Shown here piece after piece: positions 24,500-38,800 of a stretch of 64,000 nucleotides of DNA. A program made the position numbers and the translations under genes. Below the pieces are notes generated by a model. It was not told the DNA's origin and did no database searches. It saw only the letters and a program-made list of their open reading frames with translations. Within the stretch, counting starts at the first letter, position 1, and each line of letters begins with the position of its first letter. Source of the DNA: Stenopsyche tienmushanensis (taxonomy: Eukaryota; Arthropoda; Insecta; Trichoptera; Stenopsychidae); contig WACJ01000079.1 of assembly GCA_008973525.1 (NCBI GenBank), positions 62,001 through 126,000 of the forward strand, written 5' to 3'.

Positions 24500-26097
24500 T
24501 GCACGGGTTTTTCGATGCTACTGTTTTATTATAATAATTGTTCAAAAAAATAAAATAAAAATTTCATTTACTTGAAAGATGTGTTTATTACATAATATCC
24601 ATTTTCCATCTCCTGGGGATCGATATCTTCCCATATCCGAAAAATATTTTCACTCGTTTATTCACATCTATATTTTTTTGACAAAACTTTTCTCGAACGT
24701 AGGCCAAGACTATCGGTCGACCTCTCGTTCTTCTTTCCTACATGTATGCTTTCCAAACTCGTACACACGTATGACAGGAAAACGTCTGTATTTATATGAA
24801 AATAATATTCAAACATGTAAATAATTAATTCGAAGACAAAGAGTAACACAACATGATTAGAGTTTCTTCGAGCGCAATTGGAAGTTGAACTCATGTGAAG
24901 AGCACCCCCAAAAAGAACGGTCGGGCTGTATGCAAATGGCATCCGACTGGAAGATGATTCAGACACTTTTCTTCTTGCAATGAGTGTAGTTTAGAGTTAT
25001 TATAAAGTTTGACTCGTGGCTCTCTATCATCAAAGTTTCTCATGTAGAAGTTATACAAAGACAGCATGCTTTTCATCCCTTGGCGCATTTTCCGGTCGTT
25101 CTCCGGTGCAACAGCTGCCGGGGGGAACTTGCGAGAAACAATGACGCAAAATAAATGGACCGTGGATGCAAAAATTCCTGAAGCTACTTTAAGCACAAAT
25201 CCAGATGAAACTTTGCCCATGCTGTTATTTAATTATTCCGCTATGAACGATTTGGATGCTGCAAAGCACAGGGGTTGAACGTAACAAACCCTCGTTATGC
25301 ACAGAAAACGCCTTACCACTAAGAAACATTCCTTTTCGACATATTCGTAGCAATAAAAAAATGTGCATGTTTTCGAACTTGATCAAACCTCGAGGGTACG
25401 TAAGCTGAAGCAATAAATGTTTCATGATCTTGCAAAAAGATTCAAGTAAATGAATAAAATATCCTCATTGAGGAATCGAGACTCACATGAGCTAGCACCA
25501 TAAATGTCATGATATATATAATACAAATACATATCCTATTTAAGCCCCCCATAATATTTCAGTACTTTTTTATATGATCATATGCTGTTTGTTCATATAG
25601 TATTTCATATTTCTGAATATTTTAATTAAGTCTTCTTAAGGGATTACATGCACCTGGAATCATTGATTGATCGGTAAGTCACTAAAATTGTTTTTTCTGG
25701 GATAAAAATTATCAAGAAAATGGTAAAAAAATATGAAAGTTTAGCTAAAAGCCTACTATTTATTTTATTTTATATTTTTTTAAATTTTTATAGCTTAGTT
25801 GACTGCCTACACATAATAAAAATCAAAAAATATTTCCATTTTCGATTTCGGTTCAACAGGAAACCTTCAACAAGTGGCGAGCCGTTTGATATCACGAGAA
25901 AAGGTGCCTAATAGCCTTATAACTCCGCCATTTTGTTTTTAAAAAAATAAAATAAATTAGCACTTAAAGGTTGCAGTAAAATAATGTCAAAATTTTAAAA
26001 TGATACGATTATTTTATCGCCATTAAAAAAAATCATGAAAAACGACTAATTTTCGAGCGTCTTAAGGGTTTTCCCCCATTAAAACTTGCGTGTAAAA
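24500..26097. other. intergenic stretch; one candidate short minus-strand frame
   Basis: No recognised gene is present. The most gene-like frame is on the minus strand at 24891-25220 (109 codons). Its first 30 residues are hydrophobic after a Lys (MGKVSSGFVLKVASGIFAST), reminiscent of a signal or anchor sequence, followed by a basic, hydrophilic part. No family is recognised and no supporting splice or polyadenylation context was established, so it is left as unassigned. Confidence 0.3.
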
Positions 26098-26886
26098 CAC
26101 GTTGCGTGCCGCGTCGCGTGTATACGGTTGACGGGCGTTCCCCCGCACTGGCCCCGTCGCATGTTTGCGGTGGACGTTTTCTTCCTCCATTTAAATACGA
26201 TTTAACAAGTTATTTATTTTCTATTTAATGGAATTAGCACATGCAAATATTAAATAAACAGAATATAATAAATATATGTTTATATATAACATATAAAGGC
26301 ATAAAATTAAAATAACTAAAATATACATATACTATGCAATAAATTATGTTTAAAATAAAATATAACTTTATATAATGTTACCACCTATTCATTGAAACAA
26401 TTCAAACACATGTGAAGTGATTTTGGACAATTAGGACAACATCTTGCGACTTTTTTCGCATTTTTTTTTCGCTTCGTGGAGATCGAAAATTTGTCAGTCA
26501 GTCAAATAGGCTCCAAAAAGCGAATCCAGCGTCTCTCTGTTACGTATTTCTACGATTTACAAATGTTAACTTTGCGAACGTCTTTCTTTAACGTCTTTAA
26601 GATGACAACTGTCTAAATATCTTTCGAGATCGACCTCGAAACTTACATTCCTACCCTTGTCTGTTCGCACTTGTTTATCTTCACTTTTTTTTGTTAATTT
26701 GACTAATGGCAGAGTCAAGCTTATCGATCTAAGATAAAACAACACCTGAGAAAAGATGCGCCATATGTCGTCTATGTTTATCCCGTGCATGATAATATTG
26801 CATTGCTGTTCTTTCTGTTTACGCTCCGACTATCGGATTTGGGCCCCGTGAGAAACAACACCGATTCATGCTTGGCACGCAACGTG
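26098..26886. mobile_element. piggyBac-type non-autonomous element, copy 1
   Basis: The left end CACGTTGCGTGCC and the right end GGCACGCAACGTG form a perfect 13-bp inverted repeat. TTAA follows the right end (26887-26890), while the left flank is AAAA, a probably mutated TTAA. The element is about 790 bp and matches 41869-43066 over its full length (apart from an insertion in that copy). A minus-strand frame at 26566-26790 (IDDIWRIFSQVLFYLRSISL) may be a remnant of the C-terminal part of a piggyBac transposase (compare RIFYHLIDMxxVNSWLLY), but this is weak. Confidence 0.85.
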
Positions 26887-26922
26887 TTAAACGCGTTTTT
26901 ATCAAAAGGACATTTTTGCATG

Positions 26923-27113
26923 TTTTTTTTTTGCGGTGGCTTTTAGCGATCTCTTTTATGGAATCATTACCAACCATTTTGACATGGTTTTTCATGGCAT
27001 ATATATGTTTTTAAAAATGTGGTTGCCAGCCACATCTCCTGTGGGATTCGAACCCGAGATGATCGAGTTATGAGTCCAACCGCTTAACGCGGAACTACCT
27101 ACAGGAACGAACC
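26923..27113 (-). mobile_element. tRNA-derived SINE, family 1, copy 2
   Basis: This is the reverse complement of the element at 4880-5087: a T run, the body, and the tRNA-like head with B box GGATTCGAACC (27044-27054, reverse sense). It is flanked by the direct repeat TTTTTGCATG (26913-26922 and 27114-27123), a clear target-site duplication from target-primed insertion. The two copies are highly similar, so the family may have been active fairly recently. Confidence 0.9.
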
Positions 27114-27124
27114 TTTTTGCATGT

Positions 27125-29735
27125 GGTGTTGAAAAAAATTCGAAAACAGTTAAACGCAAAATTAGGTCAAAATATGTATTTTATCTTACGGTTTACATTA
27201 AAAAATAACCCCAAAAAAAGTGTTTTTTTTTTTCAAACTTTTTTTAAAGCAGCGCCATTTTGTTACTTTTAAATAAAAAGTATTAATTGCGACACAGATT
27301 AAAGAAAAATTATCTAAGCCTGATTTATAAAGCTGCGAACTTTATGCATCTTTATGACATGCCATTTTGATGTTTTAAAAGCGATATAATATATATATTT
27401 TTTAATTACGATTTTTTTTTAGTATTATATAAATGTATTCTAATAAATCCCAAAAGATTCATTTAAATATACGGTGTATTTACTGTAAAAAAAAAATTAA
27501 AAATCATCTATTTTTTGGGTCGTCAAAGTGAGATGACCCCTTAATACACATTTTTTTAGTTAATACACCGCTAATCAGCTGATGATATTTTTGAAAAATT
27601 AAGCCATTTGCTAAGGGTCAAAAATTAATAATCAACGTATCTATTTTAATAGATAATCGGCTCATTTTATAGATCAGCTATTTTTAGCCCTAGCTAATTC
27701 AATCCAATTGGTATTTGATATTAAAGTTGTATACAGATTAGATTTTTAACTCGTCGATAAGAATTCTTGGACCAACCCACTGTGCCAATATTGGTTAATG
27801 AAAATAGATCAAATCGTAAGATAATTACAGACTTCTTTGGTGATTGATTGAAAACTGATCCATTAACTAAACATATAGGGATTAAGTCAAAAAATTATAT
27901 AAAACTGAAGTGTTTGCTTGATTTAAAGCAAACGCCTTTTCCAAATATATCCGGATATCAAAGCTTAAATTCATGTATGGCGAATATCATTCAATGATCG
28001 ACAACTATAATCCATACCATTGCCTATTTTCAAACGTTGATTTATTATCTTATTGACATAGCGTTCGCGCCATCTTTCATACATCATTTATGCTAAAAAA
28101 AAAAAATATGATAATTTTTACATTTCTCCCACATTTTCTTATTCAAAATGATTGGCAATGATCGAATGCGGTGATAATTTTAAGTTTCGAACGACAATGG
28201 ATTTTTTGCCAACGACCTACAGGGCCGACCCACCGTCAATGCATAATGTATAACAGCAGATCGCCCTTTTATTTTATTTAATCATGTGATTAGACCCGCG
28301 GGCGCCGGATTATCAAAACAACAGGACGGTATAATTTATTCACGGGACATTTGACATGCTACAAATTGGTCTTTCAACGACATTGCATGTCCTCTGATAT
28401 ACACTTGTAGTGATTTCGATCCGAGCATTTCACATTTGCGGAACCATCCTGGAACCTGGAACTTGTGCAACTAAAAAGGTATTAAACATTTGACATAATA
28501 CGTCCACGTTTCAAAAAAATGATAAGAAATTAAGATGTTTTATCTAAATACAATTGGACCGCACAATTGCCCACAGAAACGATGACAAACAAGATTTTTT
28601 TATATCTGCTTTATAACTATCGAATGCCATAATTATTTATTATGGATATTACAGTTTATGAGTCAATGTCAACAAACGCCTTTATTTACACATATTAATT
28701 CATAAATGTCTTTAAATATACCATTAATTCTGCTCTAATTGTATTTCAGTTCAATATTCGCTAATCGGTAACGAAAGAAGATAATATTTAGAACGTACAT
28801 AATCGATTATTTCTGCAGTTTATTGAAACAGCATATTGCATAATAATTATTGCCAAAGTTTATTGCAAAATATTTCATTAACTATAACAGTCAATGGAAT
28901 TTTTAAGCGTATGTATATTAAATTTGTTCTTTCAGATGCTAAAATTCATCAATATATGATGAACAGAAAAACCGTACTTTTTGCAATATTTATCATATAA
29001 GAAGCACATGTAATTCATTATATAAATAGGGCACTTTAACATTCGTTCAAGGAAATGAGTGATAAACATGCAAACCAATTTACATTGAGGACATTTGGCA
29101 TCCGATTTTTAAGTTTTAAACGATTATGTGGCATTCTTAATTGATTTTTTTTATTAGAGTACGTAGAGTTCAATATATAAATATTGTTAATAAAATTTGA
29201 TAGCAAGATTTTGACGTGTTTATATTTTTCGTGCGTTCCCATGGAAATATGGCGACACATACATGAAAAACCCACAAATTTACAATGTGCTACATAATAA
29301 CATTACAATTATTCATCATCACTACTATGCATCATCATTGTACCATTCGACAAAAAAAAATCATTTTTGGACCTGAATACAGCAGCATCTTGAATTCGTG
29401 TTGTATATTTTTAATAAAATTTCTTTAATTTATGAACTGATTTATTTGGCTGATATCTTTATAAATTACGTTGCATATATTGTGAAGCTCTCTTATTCAA
29501 TTTTGTGCTTCTTTCATTGAAAAGATCCTCATTCTAAAATGTATTCTAATTGTTCGACCAGTCTAGACCTTTTTTTAGGGTTCTATCATTTTCTGAATTT
29601 TGTGTTATTGCTCTTCTTCTACCAGCTTGTTTTGAAAATTCTCAAAATTTCTATCATTAAAGCTTTCCCTCATCCTTTAGACTTTTTGGTGTGGTTTAAA
29701 CAATGTCTCCAAGGTCTAATTTTCGATGACTTTGT
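27125..29735. other. AT-rich intergenic stretch
   Basis: Homopolymer A/T runs at 27190-27240 and 27410-27500 are present. A TTAA-ending segment at about 27527-27544 (AAGTGAGATGACCCCTTAA) could be a transposon terminus. No gene or other feature can be supported. Confidence 0.4.
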
Positions 29736-29739
29736 CGCA

Positions 29740-30060
29740 TAAATCTGGTTGAATTTGCTGGATGACTTTTGTTATATTGATATTGATGGCATCAGATATT
29801 TGCAGCTTATACGTATAGACCTACAATTTAAAATAGCCCTAAAGGAAGAAGTCTAATGGCGATCTGTAGTGCTCACCATTGACAGTTTTGGACCAAATGC
29901 GGACTGATGAGTCCACCAGACCAAAATTCGCACCAAACAATGTTTTTCTCGATGTATTTGGATTGGTGTCATCTCAAATCTAATAATTTTGCTTATTCAT
30001 AAATCCATTCATCCAAAAATGGACCTCGTCAATGAAGATGATTTTTTTTTTTTGCGAAAC
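29740..30060 (-). pseudogene. mariner-type transposase remnant, internally deleted
   Basis: The minus strand reads FIDEVHFWMNGFMNKQNY, then TNPNTSRKTLFGANFGLVDS, then VNGEHY and a C-terminal part similar to that at 1900-2283. It is therefore a more deleted copy of the same family. It is broken by stops and a large internal deletion. No terminal repeats were located. Confidence 0.6.
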
Positions 30061-30064
30061 GTTT

Positions 30065-31900
30065 CTCGAACGGAGTAATTATTTTGAAAATAAATTTTAA
30101 TCATTTTCATACGTGGTTAAATTTATGAGATCGACAATATTTTGTCTCGTGGGAAGTTAAGTTATAAGCTAATTTATATGATTGATGGCTGTTGGAGATA
30201 TATAAGCCAGGGATTGGAACCAGAACTGAATCGAAGCCCAAAACAACCGACATTTTTGTTGAAAACCATTTCGAAAATATCGGTTTATTTCGGTTCGTGG
30301 CTTGTCTTATACAAAGGATAATTTGATTTAATATTGAACAATTCAACCATAAATATATAAATTTGTTACATTTAATAAATTATATTATTTTAGAAAGAAA
30401 ATTCTATTAAAAAAAATCGTAACTCCTGTGATAGAATAATATCTGAATAGTAAAATAAGGAATAAAATGCTCATATTAATTACTCGGAACTGAATCGAAT
30501 ACCAAAAAAATCGTTATTTGTTCCGGAATTGAACCGATATAATTTATTTTTTAATTGAACCGGAACGAAAAAGTTAAAGGTTATAAGTGCTAATAAATAA
30601 ATTAGCTCAGTTTTTACATCCATTAAATGCAGATTTTATCGCAGCACAATGAATGGCCATAATTCAGTGGAGCAATTTTCCCATGTCAAACTGTGATAAG
30701 TTTTAATATGAATTTAGGATACAAGCAAACATTCAGAATTAATTATTTCAATATACACATTGGTGTATACAGAAGCCAGTCGAAAAGTTGGTCGTATCCG
30801 GAAACACCAAAGGATGCTTATTTAATTTTGCCTACATTTGAGAAAAGTCAAGGAACAAAATACATGAATAATTCATAATTTTCTGCGTTTCGATCATCTT
30901 TCGCTCAATTACACATTTGCATAACTTAGTAGTTTGATCGAATATCTTCTGATTAAGAAGCGCTTTAATCGAATATACGATGTTTATATAATGCTTGGGA
31001 TTACCGTAAACACATCGACAATGAAAAATTCTTTGGATTATAATAAAATTACCTGTGAATTACATAGATATCCTTGGATGAGCAATTTGACTTGTCGTTC
31101 ACACAAATAGTATTTTAATTGTAAATTCAATAACCAGTCTCGGAAGTCGCTCATGTGAAGGTTACGCCGAAATTCCTGTTTATTCTGCAAAACGTTACTT
31201 CAAACCGCCATCTAAAAATATCAACGAGTTACATAAAGCAGTCATCGGGGCTTGAAGAATCAAACCATTGCTATAAATAATGGCAGCCGTATCACAGAGT
31301 GATGGACCCTAACGATCTAGGGTCCGATTCTTAATCAGCACATGCGACCTCAAATCTCTTGCCAATTGAAGTAACTCTCATTACATCTCCTTTATTTCCT
31401 CTTCTGTCCTCTTCTCGGAACATCCTCATATCTACCCTCAATCTCATAGCCACTCTTACATGACTATCAGGCGAAATTATGATTACGCTGTTTCAAATCA
31501 CTGCAGATAACATCTATTTGTCCTAAGCGCACTTCATCAACGACGAGAAATTTTCATCGCTCACTAAAACTAAAGAATTTATTATTTTTTTCATGTGCAG
31601 CGAGAATAATAATCGTGTGGAGTCCAGTCATAAAATTACATCCATTGTTGATACAATGCCAACACATTCTTTCACAGCGGTTCAAATTTATCGATTTCGA
31701 CACAAAAACAATGCAGAAATGTATATACGAGGATCATCTAAAAAGTAAGATTACAAGGCTTCCTAAGGCCGGGGGAATATTGTATTTCAAAGTATGTACC
31801 CGGCGCATAGAAAGAGCGCGCGACGACCTTTCCATCGGAAGAATTTACTGTGACTGAACAAAACAACCGACAAACACGTGGTATCAAACACGTATATATA
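30065..31900. other. intergenic stretch, no supported gene
   Basis: About 31285-31350 has a tRNA-like 'agggtccgattc' that could be a degenerate B box of a SINE, but this is not convincing. Nothing else is recognised. Confidence 0.35.
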
Positions 31901-31924
31901 TAATCTCTCATATAAACTTACATG

Positions 31925-32075
31925 AGAGATTATAACTAGGTAGTTCCGACATCAATTGGTCAGACTAGTAAATCATTAATCATGGGTTCTAATTTACAAG
32001 AGGTGTGGCTGGCGATCAATTTTTAAAACCAATTCGATTTGTCGAACGCCCCATAAAAAGGACTGTGAACAGCCT
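31925..32075 (+). mobile_element. degraded SINE, family 1, copy 3
   Basis: 'taactaggtagttccgac', 'gggttctaat' and 'aagaggtgtggctgg' align in order to the head and body of the two good SINE copies. The B box is damaged and the tail is not recognisable. Confidence 0.5.
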
Positions 32076-32514
32076 TTATAATAACATAAAATATATAAAT
32101 GTGAAAATACGAGAATTGGCCATTAAATAACGAGACTGATGAGGTGATTTAATTTTAACAAAGGAGTCTATCCTTCAACTAGGGTTGCCAATTTTTTCAA
32201 ACAATTACGGCACAAACAATTTTGCCCAGAATACCAAGGCTCTTTTTAAATTCAAAAGAAATTCACGCATATCATATTATCTTGGAATAATGACAGGGTA
32301 ACAGAGTTCAATTATGGACATTTATGGATTCATTTATCATATAAAGACCTATTTTGATAGATATTGGTTAATAGTTTTCTCTAAAATTCCAAAACAGTTT
32401 GACATTCAGTCTTAGAATTGGACTGGACTGATTCCAAAGTTTTTCACCTCAACCGATTCATATCAAATTTCTTTAAAAGCAGACTTTATTTTAGTTTTCT
32501 GCATTGTTTAAACT

Positions 32515-32560
32515 AGAGTCGTCTAACTCACGGCCCGCGGGCCGTATGCGGCCCATTTTT
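32515..32560 (+). mobile_element. hAT-like terminal fragment
   Basis: CTCACGGCCCGCGGGCCGTA and the following GCGGCCC are typical of the ends of hAT-type MITEs in insects. No partner end was found. Confidence 0.3.
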
Positions 32561-32599
32561 GCGATCCAAACAAACAAACGTACACAAAACTAAAAAAAA

Positions 32600-35500
32600 A
32601 CTGTATTGATATTAAGATAATGACGCCGCTCCCGAACAGTACATGAGATGTTACATAAACACATGTCTAGATCCATGATACAAAACTCTTCAGAGCGATA
32701 AGGATGATATCTTAACTACTAAAACAAACGCCTAGTCTCATGTTTCAAAACAACCGGGCAAAAGAGTTTAAGAAAACTCGTTATACGAGACAAATATCAC
32801 AAGTATAGAATTATGAAAAAGGACCCGGGATAATAAGAATTGGATATCACAAGAAATTGAAAAATAATTATTCCCATCACTTTCCATTGTTTAAAGAATT
32901 TAAGAAATCGAAATGTAACAATTACATCAAATATGCAAAAGAAATAAGAAAACTTACAGCTACTTTTGAAAGCCGATTCAGTAATTGCAGTTAGACAAAT
33001 ACAACATTTTTTTCGAAATATATCCATCTCCTCTTCATTTTGAATTCGAATCGACCCCAGAATATCTCCGAATAGAACCGGTTGACCACCAAACCTAAAA
33101 ATAAACTCAAATACCCAAACTGAGATCGATTTGCAAAAACTAAGTGAAAGAGTGGGGAAACTTATATCGCACTAGTAAAATATTTTTTAATGATTTCATT
33201 TGTATTGCTTATATTTAATTTTTAGTGTCATATATTTCTTTACAGTGTACTTTGAGTATCACAATTATTTTTATAGTATCTTACATAATATATAATGTTA
33301 CAGTTGGCCACCTCTGGTGGCCAACTGGGGTGGCAGAAAATGCTTGTAGAATGCTTAGTAGTTAATAGTTTAGAATACCATAAACAAATCGATAAATATT
33401 AATTATTTTATAAATACTCTAATTTTTTATCACATTTAAGGGGGGCATTCTAGTCTAGATGCATAATTTTGCCTTTATTTTATCACCGTTTTTTTTAAAC
33501 AGTTTTTAAAAATCTTTGACATAAATCTGGTAGAGGCGATAGAAGATTATATAAAAAAGGTTTGTACCAAGTTTGAAGTAAAATTACTAATCAAAACTTG
33601 AGATATCATGTCAACCGCGTTGAAAAAGATAGTATTTAAATAATTGGAATTTCATTAGAAAATATGCAAAAAAAATCGTTTGTTTTTCAAAATTCTGAAC
33701 TAGAACCCTTAATATTTCTTGACCAAATCGACTCCAGTAATGGGAATATCAATATGAATTATAATTGATATGGGGTACAGAATTTTTCAGAACTTCATAT
33801 GGTGTACCAAATACATATCATAGTAGCACGCGGGTATTTTTAGCACGGTAAGGGAAAGGTAAAAAGAACATTTATTTTGTTTTGCTTCCATTAAAATGTT
33901 CCTTTTATAAATGTAGTTTCGAGTGTATTATTTTTAAAAAAAATATATATAATAATAGCATAATATTCTGATGAAAATACAGTGATGATTATAATTCATC
34001 GCTAAATCACCCCCCTCCCCAGACCTTAGATGTTTATATGCTTTAAAAATTCTGACCCAATTTCTTGACCAATAAACATCGATTGTCCTTTTATAGAATC
34101 TCACGCTTTATAAATAAGCCATTCAAACACCAACTGCAGAGACATTACTTTTAACATTCAGATTTGACCCGGCACTGCGGTCTTCTGTGGGTCCGTGGGC
34201 AACAAAAGGGAATATTTACCAATTCAAAAGGTAAACCCGCATAGTGGTCTTGTTCAAATGTGATCAAAATATCATGAGGCTTTGCTTTACTTTGATTACC
34301 TGGACCCCAACACAAACGTTGGCCAATTATTGCATTATCAGTAGGGTCAACAGCGCGCCAGCAACAGCACAAACAGAACGAGCTGACTGCTTATAACTTT
34401 ATAACGTCACGAGCCATAAAGACGTTCCTCTCGAGCGATCATCGCACATGCTAATCGGATACATGTACTCATTTTTTAATATTTTTTTAACAACGTGAAA
34501 TGTATTCAGATTATAAAAAAATAATAGTATCGCGACAGTGTTCGGGATGGAGTCGTTAAGCGTAATTTCTCTGAAATTTCTGTGACCCTATAAAAAGTTT
34601 GACTGCTAAAATTAGCATAAAAATAAAAAAAAGTTTTGTGAAGTGCCGTAAAAAAGGAATTTTATTATTATGATTAAATTAGACTGATCCTGTTCCGTGT
34701 TTCAGGACGAATTTAATTGTTTTTAATATTTTTCATAAATTTAAAAAAAATGTCATTACGCTTTAATATTTGTGTTTTGATTGTGTTTTACAAGTGTTTT
34801 AACTAATTTATTTTAAAAAAAATAAATCAATGTAAAACTCCGGTTAAACAAATATGTCACCATTCAAAGTCAATAGCTTTATTTGTAAAATTGCATATAT
34901 AAATTACACAAATTTCAGACTTCCTAAAATAGTATATTCAAACATCAAAATGATGCCTAAATAAAATCATCCAATGATGTGTTTAAATAGTGAACGTAGA
35001 ATTCAACATAAACTGGTAATACACAGATACGATTAAAATGTAAATTTTATTGCATTTTAATGACAAATTCGTATTAATAATCAATACGTTGTCTTAAAAA
35101 TATTTTTACGCGTATTCCACGTTAACCGCATAAAAACGATGCGACGCTCATGCAATTATATTTTATGACCCACAATACTTTCCTGCGAATTTCATGCTTG
35201 ATGCTCAAAATCCGCGCCATAAAATGAAAACACGTCCTTCAATTAAAATTATTACGAAGCATCAAATGACACCGCGCCCTAACTTTCAAAATAGACGTTT
35301 GGGAATCAACTTTGCGTTTTAATACAACTCGGAATTTAATCCCTTAAATTTAACCTAAGCTAGCATAAATTACTTGAAGACCGTCGTTAAAGCGATATTT
35401 CGACTATCTTTAAACAAGTTTCGCAGATAAACTCAATTCTCCGTATTATGAGAAGATGAGATGTTCCTGATTCGCTCAGATTTCACAGAACTGCGATTTC

Positions 35501-35840
35501 AGATTTACTTAAACTTTCAAACTAATCCCGATGGGACGCTTCTTTAACAATAACGTCGAAGTCATTATCTAATTGTTCGGATGAATTCTTATTATGTAAT
35601 TGTCATCAATAAATGCCTCCATATATTTTTTTAATTTTTAGATAATTTTATCATGGCGCTTTTATGAAGATGAAAATTTATTGTGGTTCAGCAAAATAAT
35701 AATTTTATTAAATTGCATTTATCTGAGGGTAAGTTAAAAAATATTTATTCAAAATTCAAACCATTTTAATTTTTTTCTTTGTTAATGCCATCTCTACGCG
35801 TGTGTAATAACTAATATGTTATTTCAATGTTTTTGTTATA
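32600..35840. other. intergenic stretch upstream of the Rh gene
   Basis: It contains the perfect hairpin at 33301-33327 (separate entry). A GGGGGG-containing segment at about 33437-33650 resembles the TTAA-type transposons: TTAAGGGGGG at 33437 recalls the terminus at 10990, and the following 'ataaatctggtag' block also occurs near 13275. A minus-strand frame at 34151-34372 has no recognisable domain. The promoter of the Rh gene should lie near the right end, but no core motif is convincing. Confidence 0.4.
33301..33327. repeat. perfect 12-bp hairpin
   Basis: CAGTTGGCCACC, loop TCT, GGTGGCCAACTG. It is a perfect inverted repeat and unusually GC-rich for this neighbourhood. It could be a transposon terminus junction or a structured RNA, but nothing near it decides which. 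Confidence 0.8.
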
Positions 35841-35891
35841 GAATATCAGCACATTATTCTGTAGGAAAATATTTAATAAACTTGTCGTAAG

Positions 35892-38800
35892 ATGGGATCA
35901 TTTTCTTCTGTCGTATCATCGGCCAAAGTCGAACTCACCCTTATTATAATATTTCAAGCAATTTTAATAATAATATATGGAATACATACAGAGTATGATG
36001 AAGCAGCCGATGCATCCATCCCTGGTATCAAAAAATCCATGGACGTTGATTATCCAAGTAAGAATCCATATTTATAATAAACCATAATCAATAAATATTC
36101 AACAATGCCCTTAAGTATTTTAACCATTTGAAGAGTATGCACGCATACGTTGCGGGCAGCGCTCCAAAGCGTTTTATTTATACAATGCCGTGTTTATATT
36201 TTTGACAGAATATTATTTATACAAATTATGTTGTCAAACATTAAGTTGATGATTTTTTTTGTTGTTTTAAAAAAATCGAAAATAATAACCTACTAATCAA
36301 ATGGTTAATACTATGAGCAAAGATATTCAATAAAATTTTAAACACTGAATTGATATTAGGTGAATCGATAAGTCCTTGCCGATTTTGATAGACGTCTGTT
36401 TTAACTCAGTTTACGGTGGACTGTTACCATTATGACGCGTAGTGTTTAATTTTAAAAATTTATATCGAGTAATTGATGTTTGAAAGGCTAGAAAAAATGG
36501 AGAACTATTGCAGAAGACGCATTTACCGTGGTTGACAGCTCAAGAGCATTTAAAACGTATCGGGAAGACAAATCGAATGAGGGTTTAAATGCCACATGAA
36601 CTATCCGAAGATAACAAAAGATAGCAACAAAACACGTGCAAAGTTTTGCTGTCAAGGCAAAAAGTTTGTCTCTTTTTGCACCGAATTATGACTGGGGATG
36701 AAAAATGGATTGTTTATGACAACATAAGTCGTAATCTTCAATGGCTTTCGCTTAGACAAAAACCATTTCCAACTACGAAGCCTGAATTAACGACCCACAA
36801 GATTGTTTTGTGCATTTGGAGGGATATTCATTATGAATTTATGAAACCTGGCGAATACATCTAATAGTTCCACTGTGTTATTGAGTAGATTTAGTGCTTC
36901 AGACTTATTCATCAATGTGAATTCTTAACACAAAAATATGAACCAAACCCTCGAGGATCAAATGAGATCAATATGCTCTATATTCATCCAATTTAAATAC
37001 GATATGTTCATTTAGTGTTCCAGGATGTCCACGTGATGATTTTCATCGGTTTCGGATTCCTCATGACTTTCTTGAAGAAATATGGATACAGTGCCGTAGG
37101 ATTTAATCTGCTACTGGCGGCTCTTATGATCCAATGGGCAATCCTATGCAGAGGTCTTTTTTTGTCACACGGTGGAAAAGTGAAAATCGGCATGAAATCA
37201 TTGATGGGTTTGTAAATCAAGCTGTTTTTTGGGCACAAAATGACGACAATCTTTGATGATCATAATTTCTATTCAAGGTGCTGATATTGCTGCTGCAAGT
37301 GTCCTAATTTCGATGGGAGCATTGCTCGGACAAACCACATATTTACAACTCCTCGTTATGGGAATTATAGAGGTGGTCGTCTTTGCAGCAAACGAATATC
37401 TCATTGTTGATGTTTTTGAGGTATTTATCAATGACATTGATTAATCTTATGTGTTATTAGACTCATTTTCAAATTCATAAGAAATACAAGTTCATAGTAT
37501 CATACATATTTATTTAAATGTATAGTTAGCTGATGTTGGAGGATCTATAGTTGTCCACACATTTGGAGCGTATTTTGGTCTATCCGTTTGCTTCATGTTA
37601 AGACCAAAGAAATCTGAAGGATTAGAGGCCCATGAATTGGAAGGTGCCAGCTATAATTCGGATATATTTGCCATGATAGGTATTAAACATATCTTTACGT
37701 ATTCTAATCATCTAAATAAATTGAAAATAATACCATTTTTAAAATTCAAGGTACCGTATTCCTATGGATTTTCTGGCCTTCATTCAATGGTGGATTGGTT
37801 AGTGGAGACGAACAATATAGAGCCATCATCAATACCTATCTTTCTTTAGCTGCTTGTACAGTGACTGCATTTACAATTTCCGCTTTAACGAGCTCAGAAA
37901 AGAAATTCGACATGGTTCATGTTCAAAATTCAACATTAGCTGGAGGTGTTGCTGTTGGATCCATCTGCAATATGATGATTCATCCTTATGGAGCAATGCT
38001 TGCTGGATCCACTGCTGGAATAATATCAGTCTGCGGATATAAATACTTAACAGTAAGTAATAGCATGCATAGATTTAAATTCGATCCAAATATTTGCTCA
38101 TCAATTTCATGATTTTAGCCAAGAATTACTGCGAAATTGCGACTACGGGACACTTGTGGAGTTCATAACCTTCATGGAATGCCTGGAATATTTTCAGGAA
38201 TTTTAGCTGCAATCATGGCGCTCATGGCCAATAAGGATAATTATCATGAATCTCTCTATTCCGTATTTCCAGCCATGTCCCCAATTGATGAAGAAGCATC
38301 GAATGTACGTTGAAATGCTTAAAAAATGTTGTCTAATATTAAATCTGAATTAAAAAATAAATATTTTTATAGCATACTGAAAGAGCAATGCCTGTGACCA
38401 GTGAACAACAAGCAGGCTATCAACTATTAGGCTTGGTCGTCACCCTCGCCATTGCTATTGTTACGGGGCTTGTTACAGGTATTTTTAAAAAATATGTTTA
38501 AATTGATGAAATTATAAAAATATCATAAGTTTTATCTAACATATAATTGACAGGAAAAATTTTGATTTCAAGATATATTACACGTTTAAAATACGACTCG
38601 TTCTATAAGGATGAACTTTTCTGGAAAATGTCGGAAGACACTGAAGGCTTTGTTGCATTTAATCCAATCATGAAAAATCAGATAAATCCGTTAGATGGTC
38701 TAATTAATAGCACATTAATTGTAACTTTGAATCACGCTAAGCACTATAGATACATTTTGATTTGTATTTGAATGACACTCTTATTTTCTAAAGTATTCAA

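Noticed and set aside
27040..27110. tRNA gene on the minus strand
   Set aside because: Same SINE family, flanked by a 10-bp target duplication.
34151..34372. Cys-containing 73-codon minus-strand frame
   Set aside because: No recognisable family, no supporting neighbours; could be chance.
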